Shown here: positions 1 to 9,042 of the stretch, piece by piece
Layout of the letters: each line of letters opens with the position of its first letter
Numbering within the stretch: position 1 is the first letter of the stretch
Assembly (NCBI RefSeq): GCF_034313845.1
Contig: NZ_JAVIWN010000004.1
Length of the DNA: 64,000 nucleotides
Origin: Actimicrobium sp034313845
Lineage (GTDB): Bacteria; Pseudomonadota; Gammaproteobacteria; Burkholderiales; Burkholderiaceae_D
Reading direction: 5' to 3' (one strand)
Notes under the pieces: generated by a model
Told to the model about the DNA's origin: nothing
Databases searched by the model: none
Seen by the model: the letters and a program-made list of their open reading frames with translations, nothing else
Program-made: the position numbers and the translations under genes

Positions 1-1643
1 CGCTTGCCCAGCTCATGCGACTGGATTTGCAAAATGCCGGTGTCGATCAGCACGCCGTTGCGCTCGATCTTTTGCAGCACGACCGCCGTCGGCACTTCGA
101 TTTTTTCGTAGACGAACAGCAGCCCTTCGTCGCTCGTCACTTGCGGCAGCATCGCCTGATGCAATTGCAGCGTGATGTCAGCGTCTTCGGCGGCGTACTC
201 GGTCGCCCGGGTGATGTCGACCTGATCGAAACAGATTTGCGACGCGCCCTTGCCGCAGACTTCCTGGAACGTGATCGTGGTGCGACCCAGATGCCGCAAT
301 GCGAGGCTATCCATGTCGTGACTGCGGTGGGACTCAAACACGTAGGATTGCAGCATCGTGTCATGCGCGATGCCGCGCAGCGTGATGCCGTGATTGGCAA
401 AAATATGGCTGTCGTACTTCAGGTTCTGGCCGACCTTGGGCTTGCTCGGGTCTTCCAGCCAGGCCTGCATTTTTGCCAGCACCAGTTCGCGCGACAACTG
501 CGCCGGCACATCTGCATACCGATGCGCAACCGGAATATACGCAGCAGTACCCGGCTCGCAGCACAGCGAGATACCTACCAGCTGCGCCTGCAGCGGTACC
601 AGCGAGGTGGTTTCGGTATCGATGGAAGTCAGCGCGGCGGCATCAATGCGGATCAGCCAGCGATCGAGATCGGCTTCGGTCAGGATAGTTTCGTAATGCT
701 GTTCTGCCGGTGCAGCCGGCGCATCGAACAAGCCGGTTTGTGCGTCAGCAGGTGCGGCAGTGGCCGTGACCTCTTCGGCACTAGCCGCCGTCGCCTCGCG
801 CAGCCAGGTCTTGAAACCGAAGCGCGCATACAGATCAATCATCTTCGCCGGGTCCTGCTCCTTGGCCACCAGTGATTCCGGGATCGACACCATGTGGCCA
901 TCGAGGTCGCAATCGGTCTTCACGGTGATCAGCACTTTGGCTTGCGGCAGCCAGTCCAGCGCCTTGCGCAAATTCTCGCCGACCGCACCGCCGATATTGG
1001 CGGCATTCTCGACGATGCCATCAAGCGTGCCGTATTGCGTGAGCCATTTGACGGCCGTCTTCGGCCCGACCTTGGACACACCCGGCACGTTGTCGACGGT
1101 GTCGCCGATCAGGGTCAGGTAATCGACGATGCGCTCGGGCGGCACGCCAAATTTGGCCAGCACACCGTCACGGTCGAGGCGCTCGTTACTCATCGTGTTG
1201 ATCAGCATGACGTCGTCGTTGACCAGTTGCGCAAGATCCTTGTCGCCGGTCGAGACCACGGTCTTCATACCGTGCCTGACCGCCTGGACGGCCAGCGTAC
1301 CAATGACATCATCGGCTTCGACGCCCTCGACCATGATCAGCGGCCAGCCCATCGCCCGCACGGCTTCATGGATCGGTTCGACCTGACGTGCGAGGTCTTC
1401 CGGCATCGACGCGCGCTGCGCCTTGTACTCGGCATACAGGTCATCGCGGAACGTCTTGCCCTTGGCATCGAAAACGCAGGCGATATAGGCCGCCGGAAAA
1501 TCGCTGCGCAGGCGACGCAGCATGTTGATGATGCCGTACAGCGCACCGGTCGGCGCGCCTTCCTTGTTGCGCAGATCGGGCAGCGCATGGAAAGCACGGT
1601 ACAGGTAGCTGGAACCATCGACTAACAACAGGGTATTTTGCAT
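1..1643 (-). CDS. polA: DNA polymerase I, 3' end beyond the window
   Basis: About 547 codons are visible from the ATG at 1643 (protein starts MQNTLLLVDGSSYLYRAFHA); the gene runs off the left edge, so most of the polymerase domain is missing. Residues 1 to about 290 form the 5'-3' exonuclease (flap) domain, with VEGVEADDVIG, STGDKDLAQLV and GDTVDNVPGV. From about residue 325 a 3'-5' exonuclease domain begins and keeps the metal-binding D-x-E of exo motif I (SIDTETTSL), so proofreading is probably active. The end of the visible part (YEKIEVPTAVVLQKIERNGV) is the start of the polymerase fold. Role: Okazaki fragment maturation and repair synthesis. Recognition is by sequence and is firm. Confidence 0.95.
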   Translation of the reverse strand, partial: MQNTLLLVDGSSYLYRAFHALPDLRNKEGAPTGALYGIINMLRRLRSDFPAAYIACVFDAKGKTFRDDLYAEYKAQRASMPEDLARQVEPIHEAVRAMGWPLIMVEGVEADDVIGTLAVQAVRHGMKTVVSTGDKDLAQLVNDDVMLINTMSNERLDRDGVLAKFGVPPERIVDYLTLIGDTVDNVPGVSKVGPKTAVKWLTQYGTLDGIVENAANIGGAVGENLRKALDWLPQAKVLITVKTDCDLDGHMVSIPESLVAKEQDPAKMIDLYARFGFKTWLREATAASAEEVTATAAPADAQTGLFDAPAAPAEQHYETILTEADLDRWLIRIDAAALTSIDTETTSLVPLQAQLVGISLCCEPGTAAYIPVAHRYADVPAQLSRELVLAKMQAWLEDPSKPKVGQNLKYDSHIFANHGITLRGIAHDTMLQSYVFESHRSHDMDSLALRHLGRTTITFQEVCGKGASQICFDQVDITRATEYAAEDADITLQLHQAMLPQVTSDEGLLFVYEKIEVPTAVVLQKIERNGVLIDTGILQIQSHELGK

Positions 1644-1997
1644 GGGGAGCGGACCGGAAATTGAAGGGTATGGACGCGGTCAGGCCGCGTCGTGATCGGC
1701 ATGATTATCGCAGACTTGACCCTCGTGCTAGCACGATGGCACACATGTTGCGGTACGCGGAGCGGTTCGACATAGCCGGCAAGCAATACCGAAGGCCACT
1801 GACGGTAAGCGCGAGTTCACGAGGTCAGAGTTTTATTTCGCAGGCCGTATCGCGAAAATTAATCCGACCTTGATTGCTGTCGATGAGCTGTGCGACTGTT
1901 GGAAAAACCGCAGCCGCGTCGAAGGCAAAAACCGAAGCGCAATCGCGTAGGGTGCAATAACCGGAGGGCATTGCACCAAATGCACCGCTCACCCCAA
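1644..1997. other. Intergenic region between polA and bepA
   Basis: 354 bp with no credible gene. It holds the polA promoter region on the right of the ATG at 1643 and one REP-like palindrome (1951-1977) just before the bepA stop codon. No clear terminator with a T-run was seen for bepA. Confidence 0.6.
1951..1977 (+). repeat. REP-like 27-bp palindrome, copy 1
   Basis: Arms GGTGCAAT and ATTGCACC enclose AACCGGAGGGC, in which CC/GG can add to the stem. It is preceded by CGTA, as in most copies. It lies just past the 3' end of bepA. It belongs to the family at 20927, 20975, 21023, 21071, 29186, 29271, 30927, 39290, 40211, 40336, 42320 and 60702. Confidence 0.85.
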
Positions 1998-3569
1998 TCA
2001 CTTCTCCCGCTTGCTATTAGCCAGCTCTTCCTTCCAGCGCACCTCCAGATCACGCTCCCGCGCATCAACCAGCGCCTGGTCATAAAACGTCGCATCCGGC
2101 GCTGTGCGGGCGATGCGCAACTGGTCCATCGCCGCTTGCAGACTGCCATCGAGTGCATACGATTCGGCCAATGCCAGATGCTGCAACACACGCTTGCCCT
2201 GCGCCGAATACGCCTTGGCCAATTGACTCTGCAATTGCGGGTCGCTCCGGTACAACTGGACCTGGTCACGCAAATACGTGACCGCATCGTCGCTGCGCCC
2301 TGCCGCAACCAGCACGTCGGCATAGCGCCGCGCCAATCCGCGTGATAGCGGAAAACGGCTACGCGCAGCATCGGCCACGCTGACCGCCTCGGCATGCTTG
2401 CCGGACGCCAGCAACAGGTCGATCTCCAGATAATCCAGCACGCTGCTGTTGCCATCATTGCGCGGCGCGCCGGTGCGCAGTGCGGTGCGCGCTTCCTGCA
2501 GCAATGCCAGCGCCTGCGGGTACTCGTTGCGCCGCAATGCCACTAGCGCCAGCCCGTATTTTCCTGCGACTGTTTGCGTGCGGGTTTTTTGCCGTAATTG
2601 CGCGGCATAGATCTCGCTGGCATCGCGCCAGCCTTGCGCGCTGTCGTCCTGCAGCACGCGCATGCGCGCCCGGATCAGCTGGAAGTCCAGATTATCGGCA
2701 TGCTGGCGGTAGCGCAGGTCACGCGTGCGCGCTTCGATATCGGCGATGCGTTCGGTGGTTAGCGGATGCGAGCGCAAGTAGGCCGGCAGGAAATCCGAAT
2801 ACCCGTTCGAGGCGCTTTGCATGCGCCCGAAAAAAGTCACCATGCCGGCCGTCTCGAACCCGGCGTCGCGCAAGATCTGCAAACCGATGCGGTCGGCTTC
2901 ACGCTCGGCATCGCGGCTAAAATTAAGCTGGCGCTGCAGTGCCACGCCTTGCGATCCGATCAGCAACGCCGCCGAGGCATCCGAACTGGAGCGCGCGGCC
3001 AGCACCGCCAGGATCACACCCGCCAGCGGAATCAGCATGTCCTGTTTTTGCTGGCCGAGCATGCGGGCGATGTGGCGCTGCGCCACATGGCCGATCTCGT
3101 GCGCGACGACTGAGGCCAGTTCGGATTCGGTTTGCGCCGCCAGCAGCAAGGCCGAATGTACGGCGATGAAACCGCCCGGCAGCGCGAAGGCATTGAGCAT
3201 CGGATCGCGCACCGCGAAAAAGAAAAAATCGTAGCCTGCTTCGCCACGCGCTTCGGGTCGCGCTGCCAGCAACTGGTTGCCGAAATCATTGAGATATTCG
3301 AGCGTCGGCGCATCCTCGAGATAATCCGGGTTATGCCGGATCTCGCGCATGATGTGTTCGCCCAGCTTGCGCTCGGTCAGCGGCGACAAGGATTCGCGCT
3401 CGGAGTCCCCGAGGCTGGGCAAGCGGGAATTGTCATTGAGATTGGCTTCGGCGCGGGCCGGCAAGTGCGGCAACGACACGCACGCAATAGCGGCGACTAC
3501 TGCCAGCGCGCGGCAGACCACAGACAGGCGCAACGGGGACTTGGGTGGGTAGTCGGAAAGTGATTTCAC
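1998..3569 (-). CDS. bepA: Periplasmic M48 metalloprotease with TPR repeats, BepA-like
   Basis: Zinc metalloprotease of the BepA (YfgC) family, which assists or degrades outer-membrane proteins such as LptD and BAM substrates. A GTG start at 3569 gives 523 residues (E. coli BepA about 487). The frame is open further upstream, but that stretch overlaps moaC on the other strand. A signal peptide follows the start (hydrophobic ALAVVAAIACVSL, likely cleavage after ARA). The zinc motif is HEIGH, in VVAHEIGHVAQRH, with a third ligand in SRDAEREADRIG. The C-terminal half is alpha-helical and TPR-like. It is divergent from moaC with 66 bp between start codons. Start choice is moderately sure; family is firm. 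Confidence 0.88.
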   Translation of the reverse strand: MKSLSDYPPKSPLRLSVVCRALAVVAAIACVSLPHLPARAEANLNDNSRLPSLGDSERESLSPLTERKLGEHIMREIRHNPDYLEDAPTLEYLNDFGNQLLAARPEARGEAGYDFFFFAVRDPMLNAFALPGGFIAVHSALLLAAQTESELASVVAHEIGHVAQRHIARMLGQQKQDMLIPLAGVILAVLAARSSSDASAALLIGSQGVALQRQLNFSRDAEREADRIGLQILRDAGFETAGMVTFFGRMQSASNGYSDFLPAYLRSHPLTTERIADIEARTRDLRYRQHADNLDFQLIRARMRVLQDDSAQGWRDASEIYAAQLRQKTRTQTVAGKYGLALVALRRNEYPQALALLQEARTALRTGAPRNDGNSSVLDYLEIDLLLASGKHAEAVSVADAARSRFPLSRGLARRYADVLVAAGRSDDAVTYLRDQVQLYRSDPQLQSQLAKAYSAQGKRVLQHLALAESYALDGSLQAAMDQLRIARTAPDATFYDQALVDARERDLEVRWKEELANSKREK

Positions 3570-3635
3570 GATGCTATGATACCCGCTCGCCGGCCACACG
3601 CGCCGCTCCTGCCACCCCTGCTTTTTCGACTTCTG

Positions 3636-4166
3636 ATGACGATCAAAACCACCCCGCTTGACGCTGTTCCTGCTCCCGCTTCTGTTCCTGTCCACGACGG
3701 CTTGACCCATTTCGATAGCGCCGGCCAGGCCCACATGGTCGACGTCGGCAGCAAAGCCGAAACTCACCGCGTCGCGATTGCCAGCGGCACGATCCGGATG
3801 AAGCCTGAAACCCTCGCGCTGATCCAGTCCGGCACCGCCAAAAAAGGCGACGTCCTCGGCATCGCCCGCATCGCCGCGATCATGGCCACCAAGCGCACGA
3901 GCGAACTGGTGCCGCTGTGTCATCCGCTGGCGCTGACGCGGGTGGTGGTGGACTTCAGTGTGGATGCGGGGTCAAACAGTATTGACTGTACGGCGCAGGT
4001 GGAGACGTTTGGCAAGACGGGGGTGGAGATCGAGGCGTTGTTTGCGGTGCAGGTGGGGCTGTTGACTGTTTATGACATGTGCAAGGCGGTGGATAGGGGG
4101 ATGGTGATTGTGGGGGTGAAGGTGATGGAGAAGCATGGGGGAAGGTCGGGGGATTGGGTGGCTTGA
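3636..4166 (+). CDS. moaC: Cyclic pyranopterin monophosphate synthase
   Basis: MoaC acts with MoaA to convert GTP to cyclic pyranopterin monophosphate, the first step of molybdenum cofactor synthesis. The 176-residue protein from the ATG at 3636 carries the family blocks MVDVGSKAETHRVA, TSELVPLCHPLALT, GKTGVEIEALFAV and YDMCKAVDRGM, including the conserved KTGVEMEAL-type segment and the lysine near the C-terminus (MEKHGG). Length is normal for the family. From about 3930 to the stop, codon choice changes from C-ending to G/T-ending while the protein stays conserved. The next 300 bp hold no gene. Confidence 0.95.
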   Translation: MTIKTTPLDAVPAPASVPVHDGLTHFDSAGQAHMVDVGSKAETHRVAIASGTIRMKPETLALIQSGTAKKGDVLGIARIAAIMATKRTSELVPLCHPLALTRVVVDFSVDAGSNSIDCTAQVETFGKTGVEIEALFAVQVGLLTVYDMCKAVDRGMVIVGVKVMEKHGGRSGDWVA

Positions 4167-4484
4167 TCGCAATACTGGGGTCCTCCACTTTTCTCGAAAT
4201 TCAAATGGATCGGAAACAAAACAAAATCGCGTCTGAAATACCAGTTCAAAGGTCGCCAATATATTCAATGTTGAACCGTCGTTACCCTTCACAATAATTC
4301 TCTGCTATATCCAACCAAGTATTATTTACTGCATTCCGGCTGAACATATTTTTAACTTTTCTACCAAAAAATGACGCCCGCTAAGCGGGCGCCATCTTTC
4401 AAACAATAAAGTCTCTGAGACCCCCCAGACTACTCCATCTTGTCATCAATTACAGATCGGATTCTATGCAATTGGTGTGTATGC
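4167..4484. other. Intergenic region between moaC and pilA
   Basis: 318 bp between two convergent genes. Apart from the pilA terminator near 4374 no gene, repeat or RNA was recognised. Confidence 0.5.
4364..4392 (-). terminator. Rho-independent terminator of pilA
   Basis: Perfect inverted repeat CGCCCGCT / AGCGGGCG (4375-4391). On the minus strand it is followed by GTCATTTTTTGG, a six-T run. The orientation fits termination of pilA, whose stop codon lies about 95 bp upstream. Confidence 0.75.
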
Positions 4485-4979
4485 TTACAGCAGCGCTGCA
4501 GCGGTGGCTTGACGGCAATTGGCTGGAACATATTTAAAACCAGTTGCCGGGGTTGCCGAACAAGCCCATGTAATTTGATTTGCCGGAGGAGTACCCACAG
4601 CAAGAGCTGCTCCTGGTACGCCTGCTGCGCCACCGTCGAATGGCGTCATTACAATCGTCATGGCGCCTGCCCTAGTTGTAGTAACAACGGTAATAGCACC
4701 GGTTAAAGCAGTAACCGCTGGAGCGGTCGCAATGTTCTGTGTCGTGGTACCAGCATTAAGACCGAGTGCAAAGGCAGTACCATTCGAGGCATTGTCGGCG
4801 ACTGTTATTTTTACAGCATCAGCAGCAACGATGGCCTCTGATACACGAGCCCGCACCGTGTAATCCTGATAAGCAGGCAAAGCCACCGCAGCCAAAATAC
4901 CAATAATCGCCACCACAATCATCAATTCAATCAGCGTGAAACCCGCCTGTGCCTTCTTAACCATTTTCATCGTTTTCAT
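4485..4979 (-). CDS. pilA: Type IVa major pilin
   Basis: 164 residues from the ATG at 4979, preceded by a GGGGAT ribosome-binding site. The prepilin leader MKTMKMVKKAQAG ends with the Gly-Phe cleavage site, followed by FTLIELMIVVAIIGILAA, with Glu5 present. This is the class III signal and N-terminal helix of type IVa pilins. The C-terminus carries two cysteines 15 residues apart (CSATP...ANC) that would form the D-region disulfide loop. The middle is Ala/Thr/Val-rich and variable, as expected for an exposed head. No pilus assembly genes are adjacent. Role: subunit of fibres for twitching, adhesion or DNA uptake. Confidence 0.92.
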   Translation of the reverse strand: MKTMKMVKKAQAGFTLIELMIVVAIIGILAAVALPAYQDYTVRARVSEAIVAADAVKITVADNASNGTAFALGLNAGTTTQNIATAPAVTALTGAITVVTTTRAGAMTIVMTPFDGGAAGVPGAALAVGTPPANQITWACSATPATGFKYVPANCRQATAAALL

Positions 4980-5181
4980 TTTGCGTATCCCCGTTGGAAG
5001 TAGACAGAGGTTTCTGCCACGGGTACGCCATTGCAATCCGCATGCCAGCCAAAAACAAGGCGAAATCACCGTGATTTCACTCTGGCGGCACCCGATGTGA
5101 CCAGAATCATCACCTTGAGGTGATAATTTACGTCAGGCAATAAAATTTTGGTCTGCTCCTCTACACTGGACTCGCTGCCAA

Positions 5182-5865
5182 TCACTTTCTCAACAAAAAT
5201 TCCACTTCGGTGCCTGACAAATTGATCACGCTCCCTGGCTCCAGCGGCGTCGCTTCCGCGCCGATCAATACGCCATTGACCACTGGACAACTCTCTCCCT
5301 CGACATGCGTGATCAGGAATCCCTGCGGCCGTCGGGTGATCACCGCGACTTGTACGCCGGGGTCGCCGATGGTGGTCTCGGATTTGGTGATCTCCATTTC
5401 TTTGCCTGCATGAGGCCCGGTGCGTATCCGCAATAGGGCGACCGGGCTTGGCCGCTGATTGCTTGACGTGGCGATATTGGTATCGCCGCGCTGCGGGGCA
5501 ATCGCGGAATCAACATGAAAAACGGCGCGTGGAAAACCCAGTTCGCTACTGGTGGCACGCTCGGCACCCCGGCGCGCGGCAGGATTGAAATAACGGATGT
5601 CGTAATTGGCGACGCGAATCACGTCGTGATTTTGCAGGTAGTGCTTGCTGACCGGTTCACCGTTGACGAGGATGCCATTGGTACTGTTCAGATCTTCCAC
5701 AAACGAGTTATGGGCCATCGTGACGATCGCCGCATGAGCGGCGCTGACCAGGAGGTTATCGAGCACGATATCATTGTGCGGACGTCGACCAATCGTAATG
5801 CGTTCCTTGTCGAGCTTTACTTCCTGCAGTAATTGGCCATCCAAAGAGACAATGATCTTCGCCAT
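5182..5865 (-). CDS. FHA-domain protein
   Basis: 227 residues. The N-terminal ~90 residues form a forkhead-associated domain with GRRPHNDIVLDN, VSAAHA and NSTNGILVNG, a phosphothreonine-binding signature. Residues from about 145 on look like a second, degenerate FHA fold (TTIGDPGVQVAV, VNGVLIGAEATPLEPGSVINL) lacking the canonical Ser-x-x-His. The neighbouring upstream gene is a PP2C phosphatase with 36 bp between them, so a phospho-signalling pair is likely. No Ser/Thr kinase gene is visible nearby. The partner is unknown. Confidence 0.85.
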   Translation of the reverse strand: MAKIIVSLDGQLLQEVKLDKERITIGRRPHNDIVLDNLLVSAAHAAIVTMAHNSFVEDLNSTNGILVNGEPVSKHYLQNHDVIRVANYDIRYFNPAARRGAERATSSELGFPRAVFHVDSAIAPQRGDTNIATSSNQRPSPVALLRIRTGPHAGKEMEITKSETTIGDPGVQVAVITRRPQGFLITHVEGESCPVVNGVLIGAEATPLEPGSVINLSGTEVEFLLRK

Positions 5866-5901
5866 GGTCGTCGTTCCTTTCCGTCGGGCGGTGTGCGCCT
5901 G

Positions 5902-6720
5902 TTATTTGATCCAGCCCAGCAGCCTGTCGATCAGGCCATTTTTTTGTGCTTCGTGATCCTGCACGTACACAAGAATAACGGAAATATTGTCCAAACCACC
6001 CTGTTCATTGGCGCTCGCCAGCAAATTGGCAGCGGCAAGTTGCAGGTCTTCTGTCGAGTCTTGCAGGATGGCTTCAATGTGCTGCGCGGTCAGCATGTCC
6101 GACAAGCCATCCGAGCAGAGCAGATACAGGTCCCCCGGCAGCACGGCAACATCGTGCACCTCGACTTCGATGACGTCGTCGACGCCCACCGCACGGGTGA
6201 TCAGGTTGCGATTCGGCGAAAGCCAGGCTTCGTCCGCACTGACCAGTCCGGCGTCGAGCTGTTCCTGCACGAACGAATGGTCTCGCGTCAGTTGCTCCAG
6301 CTGGCCGTCGCGCTGGCGGTAGCAGCGTGAATCACCGACGTGGGCCAGTGTCATCGTCTCGTGATGGAACAATGCCATCACCAGCGTGGTGCCCATGCCG
6401 GTGTACTCCGGCTCCAGCAAGGCGGCCGTGAGGATCGCCGTGTTTGCCTCGTTGACGGCATGACTCAGCAACGCGGGCAGGTGGTCGCTGGCATCGACGG
6501 CCAGTTCAGATGCAATCGCCTGCAATTCCGTTTCCATCACTTGCCGTACGATGGTGATCGCCATGTTGCTGGCGACTTCGCCGGCGTTATAGCCGCCCAT
6601 GCCGTCGGCCAGGATGACCAGCCCGAAGTCGGGACTGATCGCAATCGCATCTTCGTTATGGGGCCGCAACAGACCCGTATCGGTCAATGCGGCAAATTCG
6701 AGTTGCAATGGGATCGACAT
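5902..6720 (-). CDS. PP2C-family Ser/Thr protein phosphatase
   Basis: 272 residues from the ATG at 6720. A TTG four codons upstream is possible but less likely. Metal-dependent PP2C/PPM motifs are all present: RPHNEDA near the start, LADGMGGYNAGEVAS (metal Asp), VGDSRCYRQRDG, LCSDGLSDML and the final Asp-Asn pair in GGLDNISVILV. It is a cytoplasmic phosphatase that probably dephosphorylates threonine on proteins read by the FHA protein encoded next to it. Such PP2C-FHA pairs are known in type VI secretion and other Ser/Thr kinase circuits, but no secretion genes are seen here. Confidence 0.9.
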   Translation of the reverse strand: MSIPLQLEFAALTDTGLLRPHNEDAIAISPDFGLVILADGMGGYNAGEVASNMAITIVRQVMETELQAIASELAVDASDHLPALLSHAVNEANTAILTAALLEPEYTGMGTTLVMALFHHETMTLAHVGDSRCYRQRDGQLEQLTRDHSFVQEQLDAGLVSADEAWLSPNRNLITRAVGVDDVIEVEVHDVAVLPGDLYLLCSDGLSDMLTAQHIEAILQDSTEDLQLAAANLLASANEQGGLDNISVILVYVQDHEAQKNGLIDRLLGWIK

Positions 6721-6862
6721 AGGCTTGCACAATAAAATCAGCGATGAACAGACGACATGGTGCTGCGAAGTGCGCGACCTGGTCAGGATTCACCGAAGCG
6801 CACGGCTCTTGCGTGGGCGTTTCGCGCCCGCTGTAAAAATTAGGACCTGCATCAATGCAAAG

Positions 6863-6880
6863 GGGGAGCCGAAGCTCCCC
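6863..6880 (-). terminator. Terminator hairpin after sucD
   Basis: GGGGAGC / GCTCCCC with a TTCG tetraloop on the minus strand, followed by CCTTTG. The stem is strong and the T-tract short (three). It lies 36 bp beyond the sucD stop codon. Confidence 0.7.
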
Positions 6881-6916
6881 GCTGGCCGCTCGGCGGCCGG
6901 TTCAAGCGACGATCGA

Positions 6917-7798
6917 TTACAACATGGATTTCAGCAAGCGCGCCATTTCGGACGGGTTCTTGGTGACCGTGATACCACAGGCTTCCATGATGTCGAGCTT
7001 GGCTTGAGCGGTGTCGGCACCGCCCGAGATCAGCGCGCCAGCATGGCCCATGCGCTTGCCCGGAGGAGCGGTGACGCCGGCGATGAAGCCAACGACCGGT
7101 TTTTTCATGTTGTCCTTGATCCAGTAAGCCGCATTGGCTTCGTCCGGACCGCCAATTTCGCCGATCATGATGACGGCATCGGTATCCGGATCGTCATTGA
7201 ACATGCGCATGATGTCGATGTGCTTGAGACCGTTGATCGGGTCGCCACCAATACCGACGGCCGACGATTGACCCAGACCCAGTGCGGTCAGTTGGCCAAC
7301 CGCTTCATAGGTCAGCGTACCAGAGCGTGAGACCACGCCGATACGACCAGCCTTGTGGATGTGACCCGGCATGATGCCGATCTTGATTTCGTCCGGAGTG
7401 ATCAGGCCGGGGCAGTTTGGTCCGAGCAGCAAGGTCTTGCTGCCGGATTTGGCCATGCGGTCTTTCAAGGCCATCATGTCGCGGACAGGGATGCCTTCGG
7501 TGATGCAGATGGCGAGATCGAGTTCGGCTTCGACCGCTTCCCAGATCGCGGCAGCAGCGCCGGCTGGCGGGACGTAAATGACCGATACGTTGACGCCGGT
7601 CTTGGCCTTGGCTTCAGCGACGTTGGCAAAAATCGGAATGCCTTCGAAGTCTTCGCCGGCTTTTTTCGGATTAACGCCAGCAACGAAGCAATTCGCGCCG
7701 TTGGCATACTCGCGGCACATGCGCGTATGGAACTGGCCGGTCTTGCCGGTAATTCCCTGGGTTACGACTTTGGTATCTTTATTGATCAGAATCGACAT
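6917..7798 (-). CDS. sucD: Succinyl-CoA ligase, alpha subunit
   Basis: 293 residues, normal length. The CoA-binding Rossmann domain is at the N-terminus (VTQGITGKTGQFHT) and the ligase-CoA domain at the C-terminus. The phosphorylated catalytic histidine sits in GHAGALISGGADTAQ. With SucC it interconverts succinyl-CoA and succinate with substrate-level phosphorylation in the TCA cycle. It follows sucC with a 35-bp gap, so the two are co-transcribed and end at the hairpin near 6870. Confidence 0.97.
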   Translation of the reverse strand: MSILINKDTKVVTQGITGKTGQFHTRMCREYANGANCFVAGVNPKKAGEDFEGIPIFANVAEAKAKTGVNVSVIYVPPAGAAAAIWEAVEAELDLAICITEGIPVRDMMALKDRMAKSGSKTLLLGPNCPGLITPDEIKIGIMPGHIHKAGRIGVVSRSGTLTYEAVGQLTALGLGQSSAVGIGGDPINGLKHIDIMRMFNDDPDTDAVIMIGEIGGPDEANAAYWIKDNMKKPVVGFIAGVTAPPGKRMGHAGALISGGADTAQAKLDIMEACGITVTKNPSEMARLLKSML

Positions 7799-7833
7799 AG
7801 TTATTCCTAATAGCTCGTGGTGGGGCGCGCGGG

Positions 7834-9000
7834 TTAGTGTGCTTTGGCGGCAGCGACTACCTGGCGGGCGGCATCTTCCATCGTGTCGGCGGCGATAATC
7901 GGCAGGCCAGACTCGGCGAGCATTTTCTTGCCCAGATCTTCGTTGGTGCCCTTCATGCGCACAACCAGCGGCACGGTCAGCGAGACGGCTTTGGAGGCGA
8001 CGATCACGCCTTCGGCGATCACGTCACACTTCATGATGCCGCCGAAGATGTTGACCAGAATGGCTTTCAGGCCGGGGTTCTTCAACATGATCTTGAAGGC
8101 TTCGGTCACTTTTTCTGCCGTGGCACCGCCGCCGACATCAAGGAAGTTGGCCGGCTCGCCGCCAAACAATTTGATGGTATCCATCGTGGCCATGGCCAGA
8201 CCGGCACCGTTGACCAGACAACCGATGTCGCCGTCCAGCGAGATGTAGGCGAGGTCGAACTTCGAGGCTTCGACTTCGGCGGCATCTTCTTCGTCGAGGT
8301 CACGATAAGCGACGATTTCAGGCTGGCGATACAGCGCATTGGCGTCGAAGTTGAACTTGGCGTCGAGCGCGATGACCTTGCCGGAACCGGTCAGGATCAG
8401 CGGGTTGATTTCGGCCAGCGCCGCGTCAGTTTCCCAGTAAGCCTTGTACAAACCTTGCAACTGCGTGCGGGCGTCGACGATCGAGGCAGACGGCACACCA
8501 ATTTTTGCAGCAATGCCATCGGCTTCGGCATCGGTCAGGCCAACGGCCGGATCGATGGCGATATGGTGCAGCAGTTCGGGATGGCTCTCGGCGACTTCTT
8601 CGATATCCATGCCGCCTTCGCTCGATGCCATCAGCACCACGCGTTGCGTGACGCGATCGGTCACGAGGCTGACGTACAGTTCCTTGGCGATATCAGCGCC
8701 TTCTTCGATCAGCAGGCGACGCACTTGCTGGCCTTCCGGGCTGGTCTGGTGCGTGACCAGTTGCATGCCGAGGATGGCCGTGGCGTATTCGCGCACTTGC
8801 TCGAGAGTCTTGGCGACCTTGACGCCGCCGCCTTTACCGCGACCGCCTGCATGAATCTGCGCTTTGACGACCCAGACCGGACCACCGAGTGTCTCGGCCG
8901 CCTTGACGGCATCCTCGACGGAGTTGCACGGAATACCGCGCGGGGTGGTGACGCCGTATTTGCGGAGGATTTCTTTACCCTGATACTCATGAATTTTCAT
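7834..9000 (-). CDS. sucC: Succinyl-CoA ligase, beta subunit
   Basis: 388 residues, starting MKIHEYQGKEILRKYGV; a good ribosome-binding site (GAAGGGA) precedes the ATG at 9000. The N-terminal ATP-grasp domain includes VKAQIHAGGRGKGGGVK, and the C-terminal CoA-ligase domain includes LVNIFGGIMKCDVIAEG. First gene of the sucCD operon. Confidence 0.97.
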   Translation of the reverse strand: MKIHEYQGKEILRKYGVTTPRGIPCNSVEDAVKAAETLGGPVWVVKAQIHAGGRGKGGGVKVAKTLEQVREYATAILGMQLVTHQTSPEGQQVRRLLIEEGADIAKELYVSLVTDRVTQRVVLMASSEGGMDIEEVAESHPELLHHIAIDPAVGLTDAEADGIAAKIGVPSASIVDARTQLQGLYKAYWETDAALAEINPLILTGSGKVIALDAKFNFDANALYRQPEIVAYRDLDEEDAAEVEASKFDLAYISLDGDIGCLVNGAGLAMATMDTIKLFGGEPANFLDVGGGATAEKVTEAFKIMLKNPGLKAILVNIFGGIMKCDVIAEGVIVASKAVSLTVPLVVRMKGTNEDLGKKMLAESGLPIIAADTMEDAARQVVAAAKAH

Positions 9001-9042
9001 GCGAGCTTCCCTTCAGACGCTGATCGTAAAAATGCTGGTTGA

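Noticed and set aside
15..875. Plus-strand 286-residue open frame
   Set aside because: It is antisense to polA, has no family features and is an effect of high-GC codons.
894..1625. Plus-strand 243-residue open frame
   Set aside because: Shadow of polA on the opposite strand.
3570..3923. Long 5' extension of the bepA frame
   Set aside because: It overlaps moaC on the other strand and lacks a signal peptide; the GTG at 3569 is followed by one.
7837..9042. Plus-strand 401-residue open frame
   Set aside because: Antisense to sucC, which is unmistakable; His/Gly/Asp-rich composition is typical of a shadow.
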